Below, piece by piece: positions 21,679 to 31,200 of a DNA stretch of 32,061 nucleotides. How positions within the stretch are numbered: the stretch's first letter is position 1; each line of letters starts with the position of its first letter. The DNA comes from Bacillota bacterium (GTDB taxonomy: Bacteria; Bacillota; Clostridia; Christensenellales; CAG-138). Location of the stretch: the NCBI GenBank assembly GCA_016286445.1, contig JAEESS010000029.1, positions 1 through 32,061 on the forward strand, written 5' to 3'. The translations under genes were made by a program, and so were the position numbers. The notes under the pieces are model-generated. The model did not search any database. It saw only the letters and a program-made list of their open reading frames with translations, and was not told the DNA's origin.

Positions 21679-22407
21679 ATGGCGGATCAATTCACAAGAA
21701 CGAGATTGCTCATCGGGGACGATGGCATGGAACGGCTCAAAAAGGCGCGTGTCGCGGTCTTCGGGCTCGGCGGCGTGGGAAGCTACGCCGTCGAAGCGCT
21801 TGCGCGAAGCGGCGCCGGCACGCTCGATATCATCGACGACGACGTGATCGCGCTTTCCAACCTGAACCGGCTCCTATACGCGGTGCGGGACAATGTCGGA
21901 CAGCCGAAAACCGAGGTCGTCAAGGCGCGGATCGCAGCGATCTGCCCGGAGACGGTCGTGCATGCGCACCGCTGCTTCTATCTTCCGGAGACCGCGGACC
22001 GGTTCGATTTTTCGCAGTACGACTATGTCGCCGACGCGATCGACACGGTATCCGGCAAGCTCGCGCTTGCGGTGCAGGCGCACGAGGCGAACGTACCGAT
22101 CATCAGCTGCATGGGCGCGGGCAACAAGCTGGATCCGACGGCTTTCGAGGTCGCGGACATCGCAAAGACGAGCGTGTGTCCCTTGGCGCGGGTCATGCGG
22201 CGCGAGCTCAGAAAGCGCGGGATCGAGCACCTGAAGGTCGTGTACTCAAAGGAACCGCCGATCGAACCCGCCCCCGCCGAACAGGAAGACGGCGCGCACC
22301 AAAAGCGGCAGACGCCGGGCAGCTGTGCCTTTGTACCGTCGGTCGCGGGGCTGATTTTAGCGGGCGAGATCATCCGCGATCTATGCGGGATCAAACGATC
22401 ATTCTGA
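21679..22407 (+). CDS. tcdA: tRNA threonylcarbamoyladenosine dehydratase (TcdA), ThiF/MoeB/E1 family
   Basis: A 242-residue E1-like enzyme that activates t6A in tRNA with ATP and cyclises it to ct6A. The nucleotide-binding GLGGVGSYAVEALARSG (about 29-45), DDDVIALSNLNRLLYA, DAIDTVSGKLAL and MGAGNKLDPTAFEVADI are typical. The C-terminal part includes the family's PGSCAFVPSVAGLILA. No long insert or second domain is present. The ribosome site is modest (GCAGGT). It starts a unit followed 14 bases later by a DIP1984-like gene. Confidence 0.9.
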   Translation: MADQFTRTRLLIGDDGMERLKKARVAVFGLGGVGSYAVEALARSGAGTLDIIDDDVIALSNLNRLLYAVRDNVGQPKTEVVKARIAAICPETVVHAHRCFYLPETADRFDFSQYDYVADAIDTVSGKLALAVQAHEANVPIISCMGAGNKLDPTAFEVADIAKTSVCPLARVMRRELRKRGIEHLKVVYSKEPPIEPAPAEQEDGAHQKRQTPGSCAFVPSVAGLILAGEIIRDLCGIKRSF

Positions 22408-22421
22408 AAGGAGAACGACAT

Positions 22422-22880
22422 ATGAAACTGGCGGAAGCATTGCAGGAGCGTGCGGATCTCAACCGCCGCGTCGAACAGCTGCGCATGCGGATCGGAGCAA
22501 ACGCGCTTGTGCAGGAGGGCGAATCGACCGCCGAGGATCCGAAAGCGCTGCTTGAAGAGCTCACGGCATGCACGGAACGTCTGTGCACACTGATTCGCGC
22601 GATCAACCGAACCAACTGCGAAACTGCGGTCAACGGCGCGACGCTGACCGATCTCATCGCGGAACGCGACACCAAGAAGCTTCTCATCTCCGCGCTGCAT
22701 GACGCCGCCGACGCGGCAAGCCGTGCGGCGAGCCGCGCGACCCGAAGCGAAATCCGCATTCTGCCCGCGCTCGATGTACGCGCGCTTCAAACCCGGGCGG
22801 ACGCGCTCTCGAAGGAACTGCGTCTGCTCGACAATCAGATCCAGGAACTGAACTGGAAAACCGAGCTGATCGGATTGTAA
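22422..22880 (+). CDS. DIP1984 family protein (septicolysin-like)
   Basis: A 152-residue, highly helical protein starting MKLAEALQERADLNRRVEQL, with GATLTDLIAERDTKK in the middle and DALSKELRLLDNQIQELNW near the end. This pattern matches the DIP1984/septicolysin-like family of cytosolic coiled-coil proteins, whose biochemical role is unsettled. AAAGGAG lies 8 bases before the ATG at 22422. It directly follows tcdA and is probably co-transcribed. No terminator was found after it. Confidence 0.82.
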   Translation: MKLAEALQERADLNRRVEQLRMRIGANALVQEGESTAEDPKALLEELTACTERLCTLIRAINRTNCETAVNGATLTDLIAERDTKKLLISALHDAADAASRAASRATRSEIRILPALDVRALQTRADALSKELRLLDNQIQELNWKTELIGL

Positions 22881-23132
22881 GTGCAGGGACGGTATCCGTG
22901 CGGGGCGAATGCATCTCGGCGGCGGAGAATGCAGCCGCTTTACGGAGCGCCGAAGGGCAGGCGCAGGGATGGAAATCCCGCCTGATCGTTACGCCCCGAT
23001 CGCGTACGAACGCATCATGATCCTGCATCGCAACAACCGCGCATTGACCGCACGGAGAGGGCGGGTACGGGGAACCCTGTGCTTTTGATTCATTTTTATT
23101 CACCGCGGCAACGCCGCAGAAAGGAAGGAAGT
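22881..23132. other. Intergenic region before the ABC exporter
   Basis: GC-rich and rich in short repeats such as CGGCGG and GCAGGG, with no gene of any size that I can support. CGGGGCGAATGCAT near 22,910 resembles the unit TGCGGGCGCAATTCAT found near 25,057 and 27,041. GCGGCAACGCCGC at 23,105-23,117 is a small hairpin just before the exporter's ribosome site. Confidence 0.35.
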
Positions 23133-24980
23133 ATGCCGGGACCGATGGGCGGTATGGGACCGCGCGGATTTTTGACCGATGAAGAAAAACAGAACGTGCC
23201 GAAGGTCAGCTGGAAGCTGATCAAACGGATCCTCGGTTATCTGAAGCCGTACTGGCTGCAGTTTCTGCTCGTGTTTGTGACGATCCTCGTCTCCGCGGGC
23301 GTAGGACTTCTGCCGAGCATCATCACCGGGCGGATCGTGAACGAAGCGCTTGTCGGCAAAAACATGAAGCTTTTGATTCAGCTGTTGATTGCGGCGTTTC
23401 TGACGCTGACCGTGTCGCAGGTGATCGGCGTGCTCGAAAGCTACATCAACGCGTGGATCTCGAACAAGATCATTTATGACATGAAGAACCAGATGTACGG
23501 GCACCTTCTTTCCATGCCGCATGCGTTCTTCACCACCGAAAAGCAGGGCGATATCATCACGCGCATGAACAGCGACATCGGCGGTGTTTCGAGCGTGATC
23601 TCCGGCACGCTGACCAGCATTGTCCGCAACATCGTGATCGTCGTGACGACGCTTGTTGCGCTGTTTACGATGAGCTGGCTGCTCGCTTTGGTCGGGATCG
23701 TGGTCATTCCGCTGCTGATCATTCCGACGCGCTCCGCGGGCAAGACGCGCTGGAAGCTGGCAAGCGAGAGCCAGGCGAAGCATGATGAGATGAACCAGCT
23801 TGTGAACGAAACGCTGTCCGTCTCCGGCTCGCTGCTCGTCAAGCTCTTCACACGGGAAAAGCGCGAACAGCAGCGCTTTGAAGCGATCAACGACGAGGTC
23901 ACAAAGCTGTCGATGAAGGAACAGCGCAGCGGCAAGTGGTTCATGGTGCTGATGGGCATGTTCACGGAGATCGGTCCGCTTTTGATCTACTTTGCCGGCG
24001 GCTGGTTCATCATCCAAAAGACCGATCCGACGCTGAACGTCGGCATCATCACCTCGACCGTTATGCTGATCAACCGGCTTTACCGCCCGGTGCAGTCGCT
24101 TTTGAACATCCATGTGGACTTTACGCGCTCGCTTGCGCTGTTCACCCGCATCTTCGATTATTACGACATGGTCCCGGCGATCCGACAGCCGGAGCATGCG
24201 CGCCGTCCGATCACGAGCGGCGCGGACATCCGCTACGAGCACGTTGCGTTTTCATACTCCGCGGACAAGCCGCTGCTGAGCGACATCGACTTTACCGTAC
24301 CCGCCGGAAAGATGTACGCGATCGTGGGTCCTTCCGGCTCCGGCAAGAGCACGATCGTGAACCTGCTCCCCCGTCTCTATGACGTGAATGCGGGCAGCGT
24401 GAAGATCGGCGACACGGACGTGCGCGACTTTGACATTCCGTATCTTCGCAGATGCATCGGCGTGGTCACGCAGGATTCGTATCTCTTTAACGGCACGATC
24501 CGGGACAATCTGCTCTACGCCAAGGAGAACGCGACCGACGCGGAGCTGATGGACGCGATCAAAACGGCAAGCCTCACCGAGTTCATCGAAGGGCAGCCCG
24601 ACGGGCTCGACACGATCGTCGGCAACCGGGGGCTCAAGCTGTCCGGCGGCGAAAAGCAGCGGCTCTCGCTTGCGCGGATCATCCTCAAGAACCCGCGTAT
24701 CCTGATCCTCGACGAGGCGACCTCCGCGCTTGACTCCATCTCGGAGAACGCGATCCAGGACGCTCTGGAACGGCTGATGGAGGGACGTACGTCCATCGTG
24801 ATCGCGCACCGGCTTTCGACGATCCTGAAAGCCGACCGCATCCTGGTCGTTGCGAATGGGACGATCGCCGAGCAGGGCACGCACGACGAGCTTTTGAAGA
24901 AAAACGGCGTCTATCGCGAGCTGTACGAAACGCAGTTCCGCAAGGTCATCACCATGGAGGCGGAAAAAGCCGAAGCATAA
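23133..24980 (+). CDS. ABC exporter, membrane and ATPase domains fused
   Basis: A 615-residue type IV exporter half-transporter. The six-span membrane domain covers about 38-325, and the ATPase domain about 365-600. Motifs: Walker A GPSGSGKST (399-407), Q-loop QDS, signature LSGGEKQ (503-509), Walker B ILILDE (522-528) and H-loop His559. All are intact, so it should hydrolyse ATP. The N-terminus (MPGPMGGMGPRGFLTDEE) is typical of the MsbA/LmrA-like multidrug group in Clostridia. Half-transporters dimerise; no second ABC gene follows, so a homodimer is likely. The start at 23133 has AAGGAAGG upstream. The substrate is unknown. Confidence 0.93.
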   Translation: MPGPMGGMGPRGFLTDEEKQNVPKVSWKLIKRILGYLKPYWLQFLLVFVTILVSAGVGLLPSIITGRIVNEALVGKNMKLLIQLLIAAFLTLTVSQVIGVLESYINAWISNKIIYDMKNQMYGHLLSMPHAFFTTEKQGDIITRMNSDIGGVSSVISGTLTSIVRNIVIVVTTLVALFTMSWLLALVGIVVIPLLIIPTRSAGKTRWKLASESQAKHDEMNQLVNETLSVSGSLLVKLFTREKREQQRFEAINDEVTKLSMKEQRSGKWFMVLMGMFTEIGPLLIYFAGGWFIIQKTDPTLNVGIITSTVMLINRLYRPVQSLLNIHVDFTRSLALFTRIFDYYDMVPAIRQPEHARRPITSGADIRYEHVAFSYSADKPLLSDIDFTVPAGKMYAIVGPSGSGKSTIVNLLPRLYDVNAGSVKIGDTDVRDFDIPYLRRCIGVVTQDSYLFNGTIRDNLLYAKENATDAELMDAIKTASLTEFIEGQPDGLDTIVGNRGLKLSGGEKQRLSLARIILKNPRILILDEATSALDSISENAIQDALERLMEGRTSIVIAHRLSTILKADRILVVANGTIAEQGTHDELLKKNGVYRELYETQFRKVITMEAEKAEA

Positions 24981-25050
24981 CCTTACCGTTTATAACGTCC
25001 CTGCCGCAAAGCATATGCGTGCAGGGGACGTCCTCCTGTACGCCCTGCAC

Positions 25051-25070
25051 GCGCTGCAGGCGCAATTCAT
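25051..25070. repeat. Dispersed intergenic repeat, copy A
   Basis: GCGCTGCAGGCGCAATTCAT, matching 19 of 20 bases with the copy at 27,036-27,055. Both lie just downstream of genes for membrane transporters, about 2 kb apart. Confidence 0.5.
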
Positions 25071-25082
25071 TGATCCGCAAAC

Positions 25083-25104
25083 GGGGCGCCTGGGACGGCG
25101 CCCC
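25083..25104. other. GC-rich hairpin after the ABC exporter
   Basis: GGGGCGCC-TGGGAC-GGCGCCCC, a perfect 8-bp stem without a following T tract. The 349-base gap between the exporter and the Na/Pi gene holds this, one repeat copy and a promoter, but no gene. Confidence 0.5.
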
Positions 25105-25264
25105 CTGCTATTCTCCTCATCCGGCTCACGAATACAGAGGCGTCGCCCGGGACGGAGGTTTTTTGCCGCGCGGACTCCGTCGACGCCGGCGCGATTTTCG
25201 GAAGACTGTTCCGAAAGCGGTCCGTTTTTACGCCGATTTTACGCAGATTATTTGCGGAATCCGG

Positions 25265-25293
25265 TTGCAAACACTTGCCGTTTCTGTTACGAT
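25265..25293 (+). promoter_or_regulatory. Promoter of the Na/Pi cotransporter gene
   Basis: TTGCAA (25265-25270), 17-base spacer, TACGAT (25288-25293). Moderate match. Confidence 0.55.
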
Positions 25294-25329
25294 AAAAACA
25301 GGATGTAAATGTGGGGGGGGAAAGCCATT

Positions 25330-26979
25330 ATGCTATTGGAAAATGTGCCGCTTGAACACATCCCGATTGCAAACCTGCTCGGGATCGTCGGCGGTATTGC
25401 GGTCTTTCTGTTCGGCATCAAAATTATGGGCAACGGCATCGAGCGGCTGGCGGGCGCTAAGCTCAAGTCGATTCTCGAAAAGCTGACAAAGAACCGGTTC
25501 CTGGGGCTTTTGGTCGGCACGCTGATCACCGGTATCATCCAAAGCTCGAACGCCATTTCGGTCATGACCGTCGGCTTCGTCAATGCGGGACTGATGCCGC
25601 TTGACAACGCGATCGGCGTTATCATGGGCGCCAACGTCGGTACGACCATCACCGGTCAATTGATCGCGTTCAACGTGGATATGTACGCGCCGATCATTGC
25701 ATTCGTCGGCGTTATGGCGATGACATTCCTGAAGAAACGCCCGTGGAACGATATTCTGTACGCGCTGACCGGTCTCGGGCTGCTGTTCATGGGCATGACG
25801 CTGATGAAGGACCACATGAAGGTGCTCGCCGACGTGGTCTGGTTCAAGAATCTGATCGCAAACCTCAGAAACCCGATCCTTGCCGTGCTCGTCGGCACTG
25901 CGATGACGATGATTTTGCAGAGCGTTTCCGCTTCGGTCGGCGTGCTGCAGGCAATGGCGGTCGCCATGGCGGGCGCGCTGCCGCTCTCCACCGCGGTCTT
26001 TCTGATCTGCGGGCAGAACATCGGCTGCACAACGGTTTCCGTACTCGCCGCGATCGGCGGCACGAAGGACGCGAAGCGCACCGCCTGCGTCCATGTGCTG
26101 TTCAACGTGTTTGCCTGCATCATCTGCGTCCTGCTCGTCACGATCTTCCCCGGCGTGCTGACGCTGATCGAGAACATCTCCGGCAAGGAGAACTATGCAC
26201 AGCAGCTTGCAAACGCGAATACGTTCCTGAAGCTCGGCGCGACGATCGTCATGTTCCCGTTCTCCGGACTGCTGATCAAGCTCTCGCGGCTCATCGTCCG
26301 CGGACAGGATAAGCTCGAAGGAAGGCGGCTTCTGCACATTGTCGGCGGCAAGGACTTCGGCTCCTCCGTGACCGCAGTCGCATCGGTGGAAAAGGAAACC
26401 GAGCGCATGTTCGACATTGCGCATGAAAACCTCAAAAAGACCTACGCCGCCATGACCGCACCGCGGAAAAACGACCTTGACGGCATCAGCGAAAACGAGG
26501 AAACGCTTGACTGGCTGAACTCCGAGATCTCGAAATACCTCGTGGAGATCAACCGCAACGGTCTCGGCGAAGCCGACGCGCGGAGCATCGACCGGATGCA
26601 TCACGTCATCGTCGACTACGAGCGGATCGGCGACCACGCAGACAACATCGCCGGCTATATCCGGCACATGCGGGACAGCAAGCTCAATTTCTCCGAGGCT
26701 GCGATGGACGAGATCGCGCCGCTGTTCCTGAAGGTGCTGACCATCGTTGAGGACGCGCACACCTGCATGCTGAACCCGAAGGCAATTCCGCTTTCAAACA
26801 TTGCGGAACGCGAGCAGGAGGTTGACGACCTCGTCGATCTCTTTGAGAACAACCACATCAAACGCCTTTCCGAGGGCAAGTGTTCGGCGGAGATCGGTAT
26901 GCTGTACGTCGAGGCGCTGACCGACCTTGAACGAATCTCCGACCACGCGCTGAACATCGCGGAGGCAGGACAGAACTGA
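25330..26979 (+). CDS. Na/Pi cotransporter family protein with C-terminal PhoU domain
   Basis: A 549-residue membrane protein. The N-terminal 330 residues carry the two NptA-type repeats with the family motifs TGIIQSSNAISVMTVGF and MTMILQSVSASVGVLQAMA, plus GANVGTT and GQNIGCTT. The C-terminal part (about 355-545) is a PhoU-like helical domain with two halves, each with an E(R)IGDHA or ERISDHA motif (YERIGDHADNIAGY and LERISDHALNIAEAG). This architecture is common in Firmicutes and is thought to carry sodium-coupled phosphate. A start at 25309 is also in frame, but the G-rich ribosome site lies between it and the ATG at 25330, which is chosen. No pst genes are nearby. Confidence 0.92.
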   Translation: MLLENVPLEHIPIANLLGIVGGIAVFLFGIKIMGNGIERLAGAKLKSILEKLTKNRFLGLLVGTLITGIIQSSNAISVMTVGFVNAGLMPLDNAIGVIMGANVGTTITGQLIAFNVDMYAPIIAFVGVMAMTFLKKRPWNDILYALTGLGLLFMGMTLMKDHMKVLADVVWFKNLIANLRNPILAVLVGTAMTMILQSVSASVGVLQAMAVAMAGALPLSTAVFLICGQNIGCTTVSVLAAIGGTKDAKRTACVHVLFNVFACIICVLLVTIFPGVLTLIENISGKENYAQQLANANTFLKLGATIVMFPFSGLLIKLSRLIVRGQDKLEGRRLLHIVGGKDFGSSVTAVASVEKETERMFDIAHENLKKTYAAMTAPRKNDLDGISENEETLDWLNSEISKYLVEINRNGLGEADARSIDRMHHVIVDYERIGDHADNIAGYIRHMRDSKLNFSEAAMDEIAPLFLKVLTIVEDAHTCMLNPKAIPLSNIAEREQEVDDLVDLFENNHIKRLSEGKCSAEIGMLYVEALTDLERISDHALNIAEAGQN

Positions 26980-26985
26980 GCTTTG

Positions 26986-27012
26986 AGGGCGTCCGAACGG
27001 GGCGCCCTTTTT
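26986..27012 (+). terminator. Intrinsic terminator of the Na/Pi cotransporter gene
   Basis: AGGGCG and CGCCCT arms with a loop of about 11 bases that can pair partly (TCC/GGG), then TTTT. It starts 7 bases after the stop. Confidence 0.75.
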
Positions 27013-27035
27013 GTGCGCCTGCAGCGACGGATGTT

Positions 27036-27055
27036 GCGCTGCGGGCGCAATTCAT
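27036..27055. repeat. Dispersed intergenic repeat, copy B
   Basis: GCGCTGCGGGCGCAATTCAT, matching 19 of 20 bases with the copy at 25,051-25,070. It lies between the Na/Pi terminator and the MscS promoter. Confidence 0.5.
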
Positions 27056-27127
27056 GTCCTTCGGATCATTCATGCTGCTTTGCGGCGATTCTCTTCCAAA
27101 AATGATATATGAATTTCATATTTACTC

Positions 27128-27156
27128 TTAACAAAACGCGCGGGATCTGCTATACT
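27128..27156 (+). promoter_or_regulatory. Promoter of the MscS-type channel gene
   Basis: TTAACA (27128-27133), 17-base spacer, TATACT (27151-27156), 33 bases before the start codon. Confidence 0.82.
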
Positions 27157-27189
27157 GTATATGAATCCAAATGAAACGGAGGAAAGGAT

Positions 27190-28035
27190 ATGGAAGATAT
27201 GGAAGAGAAACTCAGTTGGTCACAGAGACTCGCAAACGCGATCTCGGAGAAGTTCGGCGACGGCATCGGCGCATTCGCCATGCAGCTGATCGCGGCGCTG
27301 GTGATCCTGGTCGTCGGACTGCTGATCGTGAAGCTGATCATCAAGCTCATCAAAAAGACCAAGTGGTATCAGAACCTCGCATCCGAGGTACAGACCGTTG
27401 CGGTCAGCGCGGTCAAGGTGCTCGGCTATGTGCTGGTTATCCTGCTCGCGGTAGCGACCGTCGGCGTGCCGACCGCTTCGATCATCGCGGTGCTCGGCTC
27501 CTGCGGTCTGGCGATCGGTCTTGCGCTGCAGGGCTCGCTGGCGAACTTTGCAGGCGGCATCATGCTGCTGGTGTTCCGTCCGTTCCACGTCGGCGACTTT
27601 ATCAGCGACGGCACGCATGAAGGCACGGTCCGCGAGGTCACGCTGTTCTACACAACGCTCGACACGCTGGACAATCTCCGCATCACCCTGCCGAACGGCG
27701 CGCTTGCCAATTCCGCGATCAAGAACCTCAACACGAATGAGCTGCGCCGTCTCGACATCGATATCACGCTGAGCCCCGCTGCGGATCGCGACAAGGTACA
27801 GGCGCTGATGCTCGAATGTGCAAAGGACCACGAGCTGGTGCTCGAGGATCCCGCGCCCGAGACCTTCGTCACCGTGACCGAGGGCGGCTTGCCGACGTTC
27901 AAGCTCCGCACCTGGTTCAAGTCCGGCGACTACTGGACCGTCTACTTCGCGCTGAACAAGGCGGTACAGGCAAAGCTGATCGAGAACAACATTCCGCTCG
28001 CGCATCAGCAGGTCGATATCCACACCGACAAGTAA
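27190..28035 (+). CDS. Small-conductance mechanosensitive channel, MscS family
   Basis: A 281-residue channel protein that opens under membrane tension to release solutes after osmotic downshock. Three membrane spans: about 28-50, 71-92 and the pore helix region 96-126. The pore segment shows the conserved Gly/Ala pattern (GLAIGLALQGSLANFAGGIMLLVFRPF split over the turn). The cytosolic beta domain follows with GDFISDGTHEGTVREVTLFYTTL, and the alpha/beta domain to the end. Length and layout equal classical MscS. GGAGG lies 6 bases before the ATG; a second ATG four codons later is less well placed. Single-gene unit. Confidence 0.94.
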   Translation: MEDMEEKLSWSQRLANAISEKFGDGIGAFAMQLIAALVILVVGLLIVKLIIKLIKKTKWYQNLASEVQTVAVSAVKVLGYVLVILLAVATVGVPTASIIAVLGSCGLAIGLALQGSLANFAGGIMLLVFRPFHVGDFISDGTHEGTVREVTLFYTTLDTLDNLRITLPNGALANSAIKNLNTNELRRLDIDITLSPAADRDKVQALMLECAKDHELVLEDPAPETFVTVTEGGLPTFKLRTWFKSGDYWTVYFALNKAVQAKLIENNIPLAHQQVDIHTDK

Positions 28036-28045
28036 AATCCGTGTA

Positions 28046-28076
28046 CAAAAAAACGGCGGGACCGATCCGGTCCCGC
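28046..28076. terminator. Hairpin terminator, strongest on the minus strand
   Basis: GCGGGACC and GGTCCCGC (8-bp perfect stem), with seven consecutive A residues on the left, which give a T run on the minus strand. It follows the MscS stop by 10 bases and can also end transcription arriving from the CotH-like gene. Confidence 0.75.
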
Positions 28077-28083
28077 TGTTGCT

Positions 28084-28259
28084 ATACGCATCTCTGATCG
28101 AAAGCGGACGAGCCGACAAGCGGAATTTTCGTTGGTCCCATGAGGCGGATCGCAGGTTGACCGGCGGTCAATCAAGATTCGTCGAAGCCGAACCGGCAAA
28201 AAGACGCCGCCCGATTGTTCATTTTTAGTCAGAGAGCAGTATTGTATCTTGAGGTGCGT
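28084..28259. other. Gap between the convergent MscS and CotH-like genes
   Basis: No gene seen. One short perfect dyad, TTGACC-GGC-GGTCAA at 28,157-28,171, is present; otherwise nothing is recognisable. Confidence 0.35.
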
Positions 28260-31200
28260 TTACGGCAGCAGTCCGCCGAAATAGGTCTGCATCTCCTCAT
28301 TGGAAAGACCGATTTCTTTTTGGATGCTTTTGATCATCATCGGGACGGTCTTGTCTGCAAATTCCTTGATCGCGTCGACCATGCTTTCCCAGTTTTTCGG
28401 TCCGCCCCAGCGCTTCACTTCATTCGGGATCTCGCTGCGGATCTCCGCCGCCATCGCGTCGATCGTGTTCGTGACGTTCTCCTTCGATAGCCCCGTGGAC
28501 AGCAATTCCGCCATGCGGGTCAAAAACTGCTGCCGGAAGGTCTCGTTTTTCAGCATTGCGCGCAGCATGGGACCGATCTGTTCCGCCTTGAACACGGTAA
28601 GGAAAGCGTTCAGCGTGCACATGCCGAGATCGACGTCCACCAGCCCGCAGCGCCATTTCCCGTCGACGGAGCTGCAGAGGTATCGCATGTTTCCGTCGAT
28701 GTCGAAGTTGCCGCAGTACGCCTGAAAGATCGCCCAATCGATAAAGCTCATGACGTCGATCCGTTCGGCAACATAGGCATAATCCTCCTCGGAGGCCATC
28801 CTGTGGTTCATCACATAGCGCTCTGCCTCGGAAAGCGTCGTCCCGCCGCGAATGTAGTTCTTGGATATCGTCACGGTATCCTCGGGAACGCCCATGTTGG
28901 ACGCATAAAAAAACGGCGTGTACTGCTCGCGGATCGCGTAGATTCCCCAGTACCGTCCGTTCAGATACAAAACGGCATACCTGGTATTCTGGGAAAGCAT
29001 GGCGGAACTGTATTCCTTTGCGATGCGGTGCATCAGATTGTCCCGCAGAAACGATGCGTAAACGCTCTCTGCATCGGCGCGCAGAATGACCGATTTGAAC
29101 ACCGTGACCGCGCCGTCGCCGTAGATATCGTAGTGCAGCGGACCGTCGTAGACGCCGCCGAACTTCAGCGTAAAGGATTTTTTCGGCTGCTTCATCAGCG
29201 ACGTGAGCCCGTGCATCTTGATCCCGCACGCGGTCTCCCAGCTGCCGTCGGGACCGAAATACGCGGCGGCGGCGGGATATTCGATCTCCTTCCGACTGAG
29301 CCCGTCGATATAAATGCCGGTCGAAGAGTTCCAAAGATGGTCCGGATCGGTCACAAGGCTCACGATCGGAAGATCGTGCTCCTCGTTGATGAGGTAGCTG
29401 CAGGTCAGAATGCGGCTCTCCTTCTTCTCAGGCTCATACGAAACGGACCGCAGCACCGTCGTATGATCCAAATGGATCGGTCCCGTATACACGTTTGCGT
29501 TCCGGTCCGGGTCGCTGCAGTCCGTTGTGTAATAGATCGTTCCTTCGGCTTCGAGCGTCACGTCGATGCCGGTCACGCCGTTATAGACGCCGGAAGCTAC
29601 CGACGCCGTCGGCTCGCCGCTGATCATCCGAACGCCCGACTCGTTTTCCTTCCCCGGCGTCGGCTTCATATAGAAGAACCCGCCTTCGTCTCCCGTTCGC
29701 CCGCAGGTGCAGTGATAGGGCAGCTCGAAAAGATGCACATAATCGATCAGCGTTCCGTTCTCGAACAGGAAGAGATCGTCCTCCTGCGCGTTCAGCGCAA
29801 AGCTTGCATGCCAGTACCGTTCGGTGGAATACTCCGGATGTCCGGACAGGATCAGCACATAGAGCTCGCCGGGCGCAAGCGTCACCTCCGGAAGCACGAA
29901 GCGGTCCGCACGCTTCACATCGTCCGAAATGCTGTATGCCGACAGGTCGATCGGCTCGGACGAAATGTTCTTTAGCTCCAGCCAGTCATAGTATTCGCCG
30001 GATTGACTGAGATACGCGTCGTTCGCGGTCATGACCTCCCAGACGGCAAGCGCGCCTTTGGACTTCAGCCGCTTTGAAAACGCCTCATAGCCCTCTGTGG
30101 TGTTCGGATACCCCGGCGTCGGATAGACGCAGACGCGCTGTTCGCCGGTCGCGGGGTCGATCACAAGGGAGCGATTTTCGTCCATCGGTCCGAAGGATAC
30201 CGTCTCCCGGAGCTCGCCGACCGGGTCCGTAAGGTACACCGCCTCGCCCGCCGCCGAAAGCGACATCGGCGCGAACAGTTCGCCGCCGATCTCCCCGTCG
30301 CGGTTGCCCGCAAAGAACACAGCGACGGATTCTCCCGCCTTGAGCGTATAATCCGGGATCTTCCACTGCGTCGGATCGTTTTCGTCGTCCGAAAGGAACC
30401 AGCCGGAGATGCTGCACGCGGTTTCCCCGACGTTGGTCAGCTCGACCCAGTCGTGGAACAGCCCGGTCGCGTCCGCATAGATCGACTTGTTGTCCGCCAT
30501 GATCTCCGTGATGCGGATCTCGGCATTGATCGGCTCTGCGGATCGGACGTATGCCTCACGCCCTTCCGGCGTATTTGCAAAGCCCGGTGTCGCGTCGAAC
30601 GTCAGCTTCCAGCTTCCGTCCTCCATGCGCGCGTAGGACTGATTCTGCTCCGCAGGCACGGTCCGTACCATATCGGCAACGGTCCCGTCCGCGCGGAACA
30701 GCGTGACGTTCTCGCTGCCCATCCTGCTGAGTCCGAAGCGCATCGCGGTCTCCCCCGTCTGCGCGCACGGAACAACCAGGTATTCGCCCGCCTCCAGCAC
30801 CGTATCCTCCGGGAAAATCCCGATCGCTTCGCTGTCGCTGTCGGACAGTCCGTACCCGTCAAGCCGGACCGGCGCGTCGGACGTGTTGTGCAGTTCGATC
30901 CAGTCCGTGCATTCGCCGCCGAGGACCCGGTAGATCGAATTGGACGTCATGATCTCGTTGATCACCACGTCGGACGTATACGTTACGGTGTGGTACTTCG
31001 CCCAGGTCCGGTACCCTTCCTGCGTGTTGGGATATCCCGGCGTGCCGTACGGCAGCAGATCCCAATTGCCCGCTTCGTCCCGTCCTTGCGCCGTGTTCTT
31101 ATCCGCCGCGAGCGTGCGGACAGTTTCGATCACCATGGATTGCGGATCCAGAAACCGAAGATCCTCCCCGCCGTTCTTGGACAGCCCGAATGGCGCGTAA

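Noticed and set aside
22980-23088. Short plus-strand frame (about 39 codons) before the ABC exporter
   Set aside because: No ribosome site of note and no recognisable sequence; best left as intergenic.
23100-24242. Minus-strand frame opposite the ABC exporter
   Set aside because: Asp/His/Arg-rich antisense frame; the exporter motifs on the plus strand are complete.
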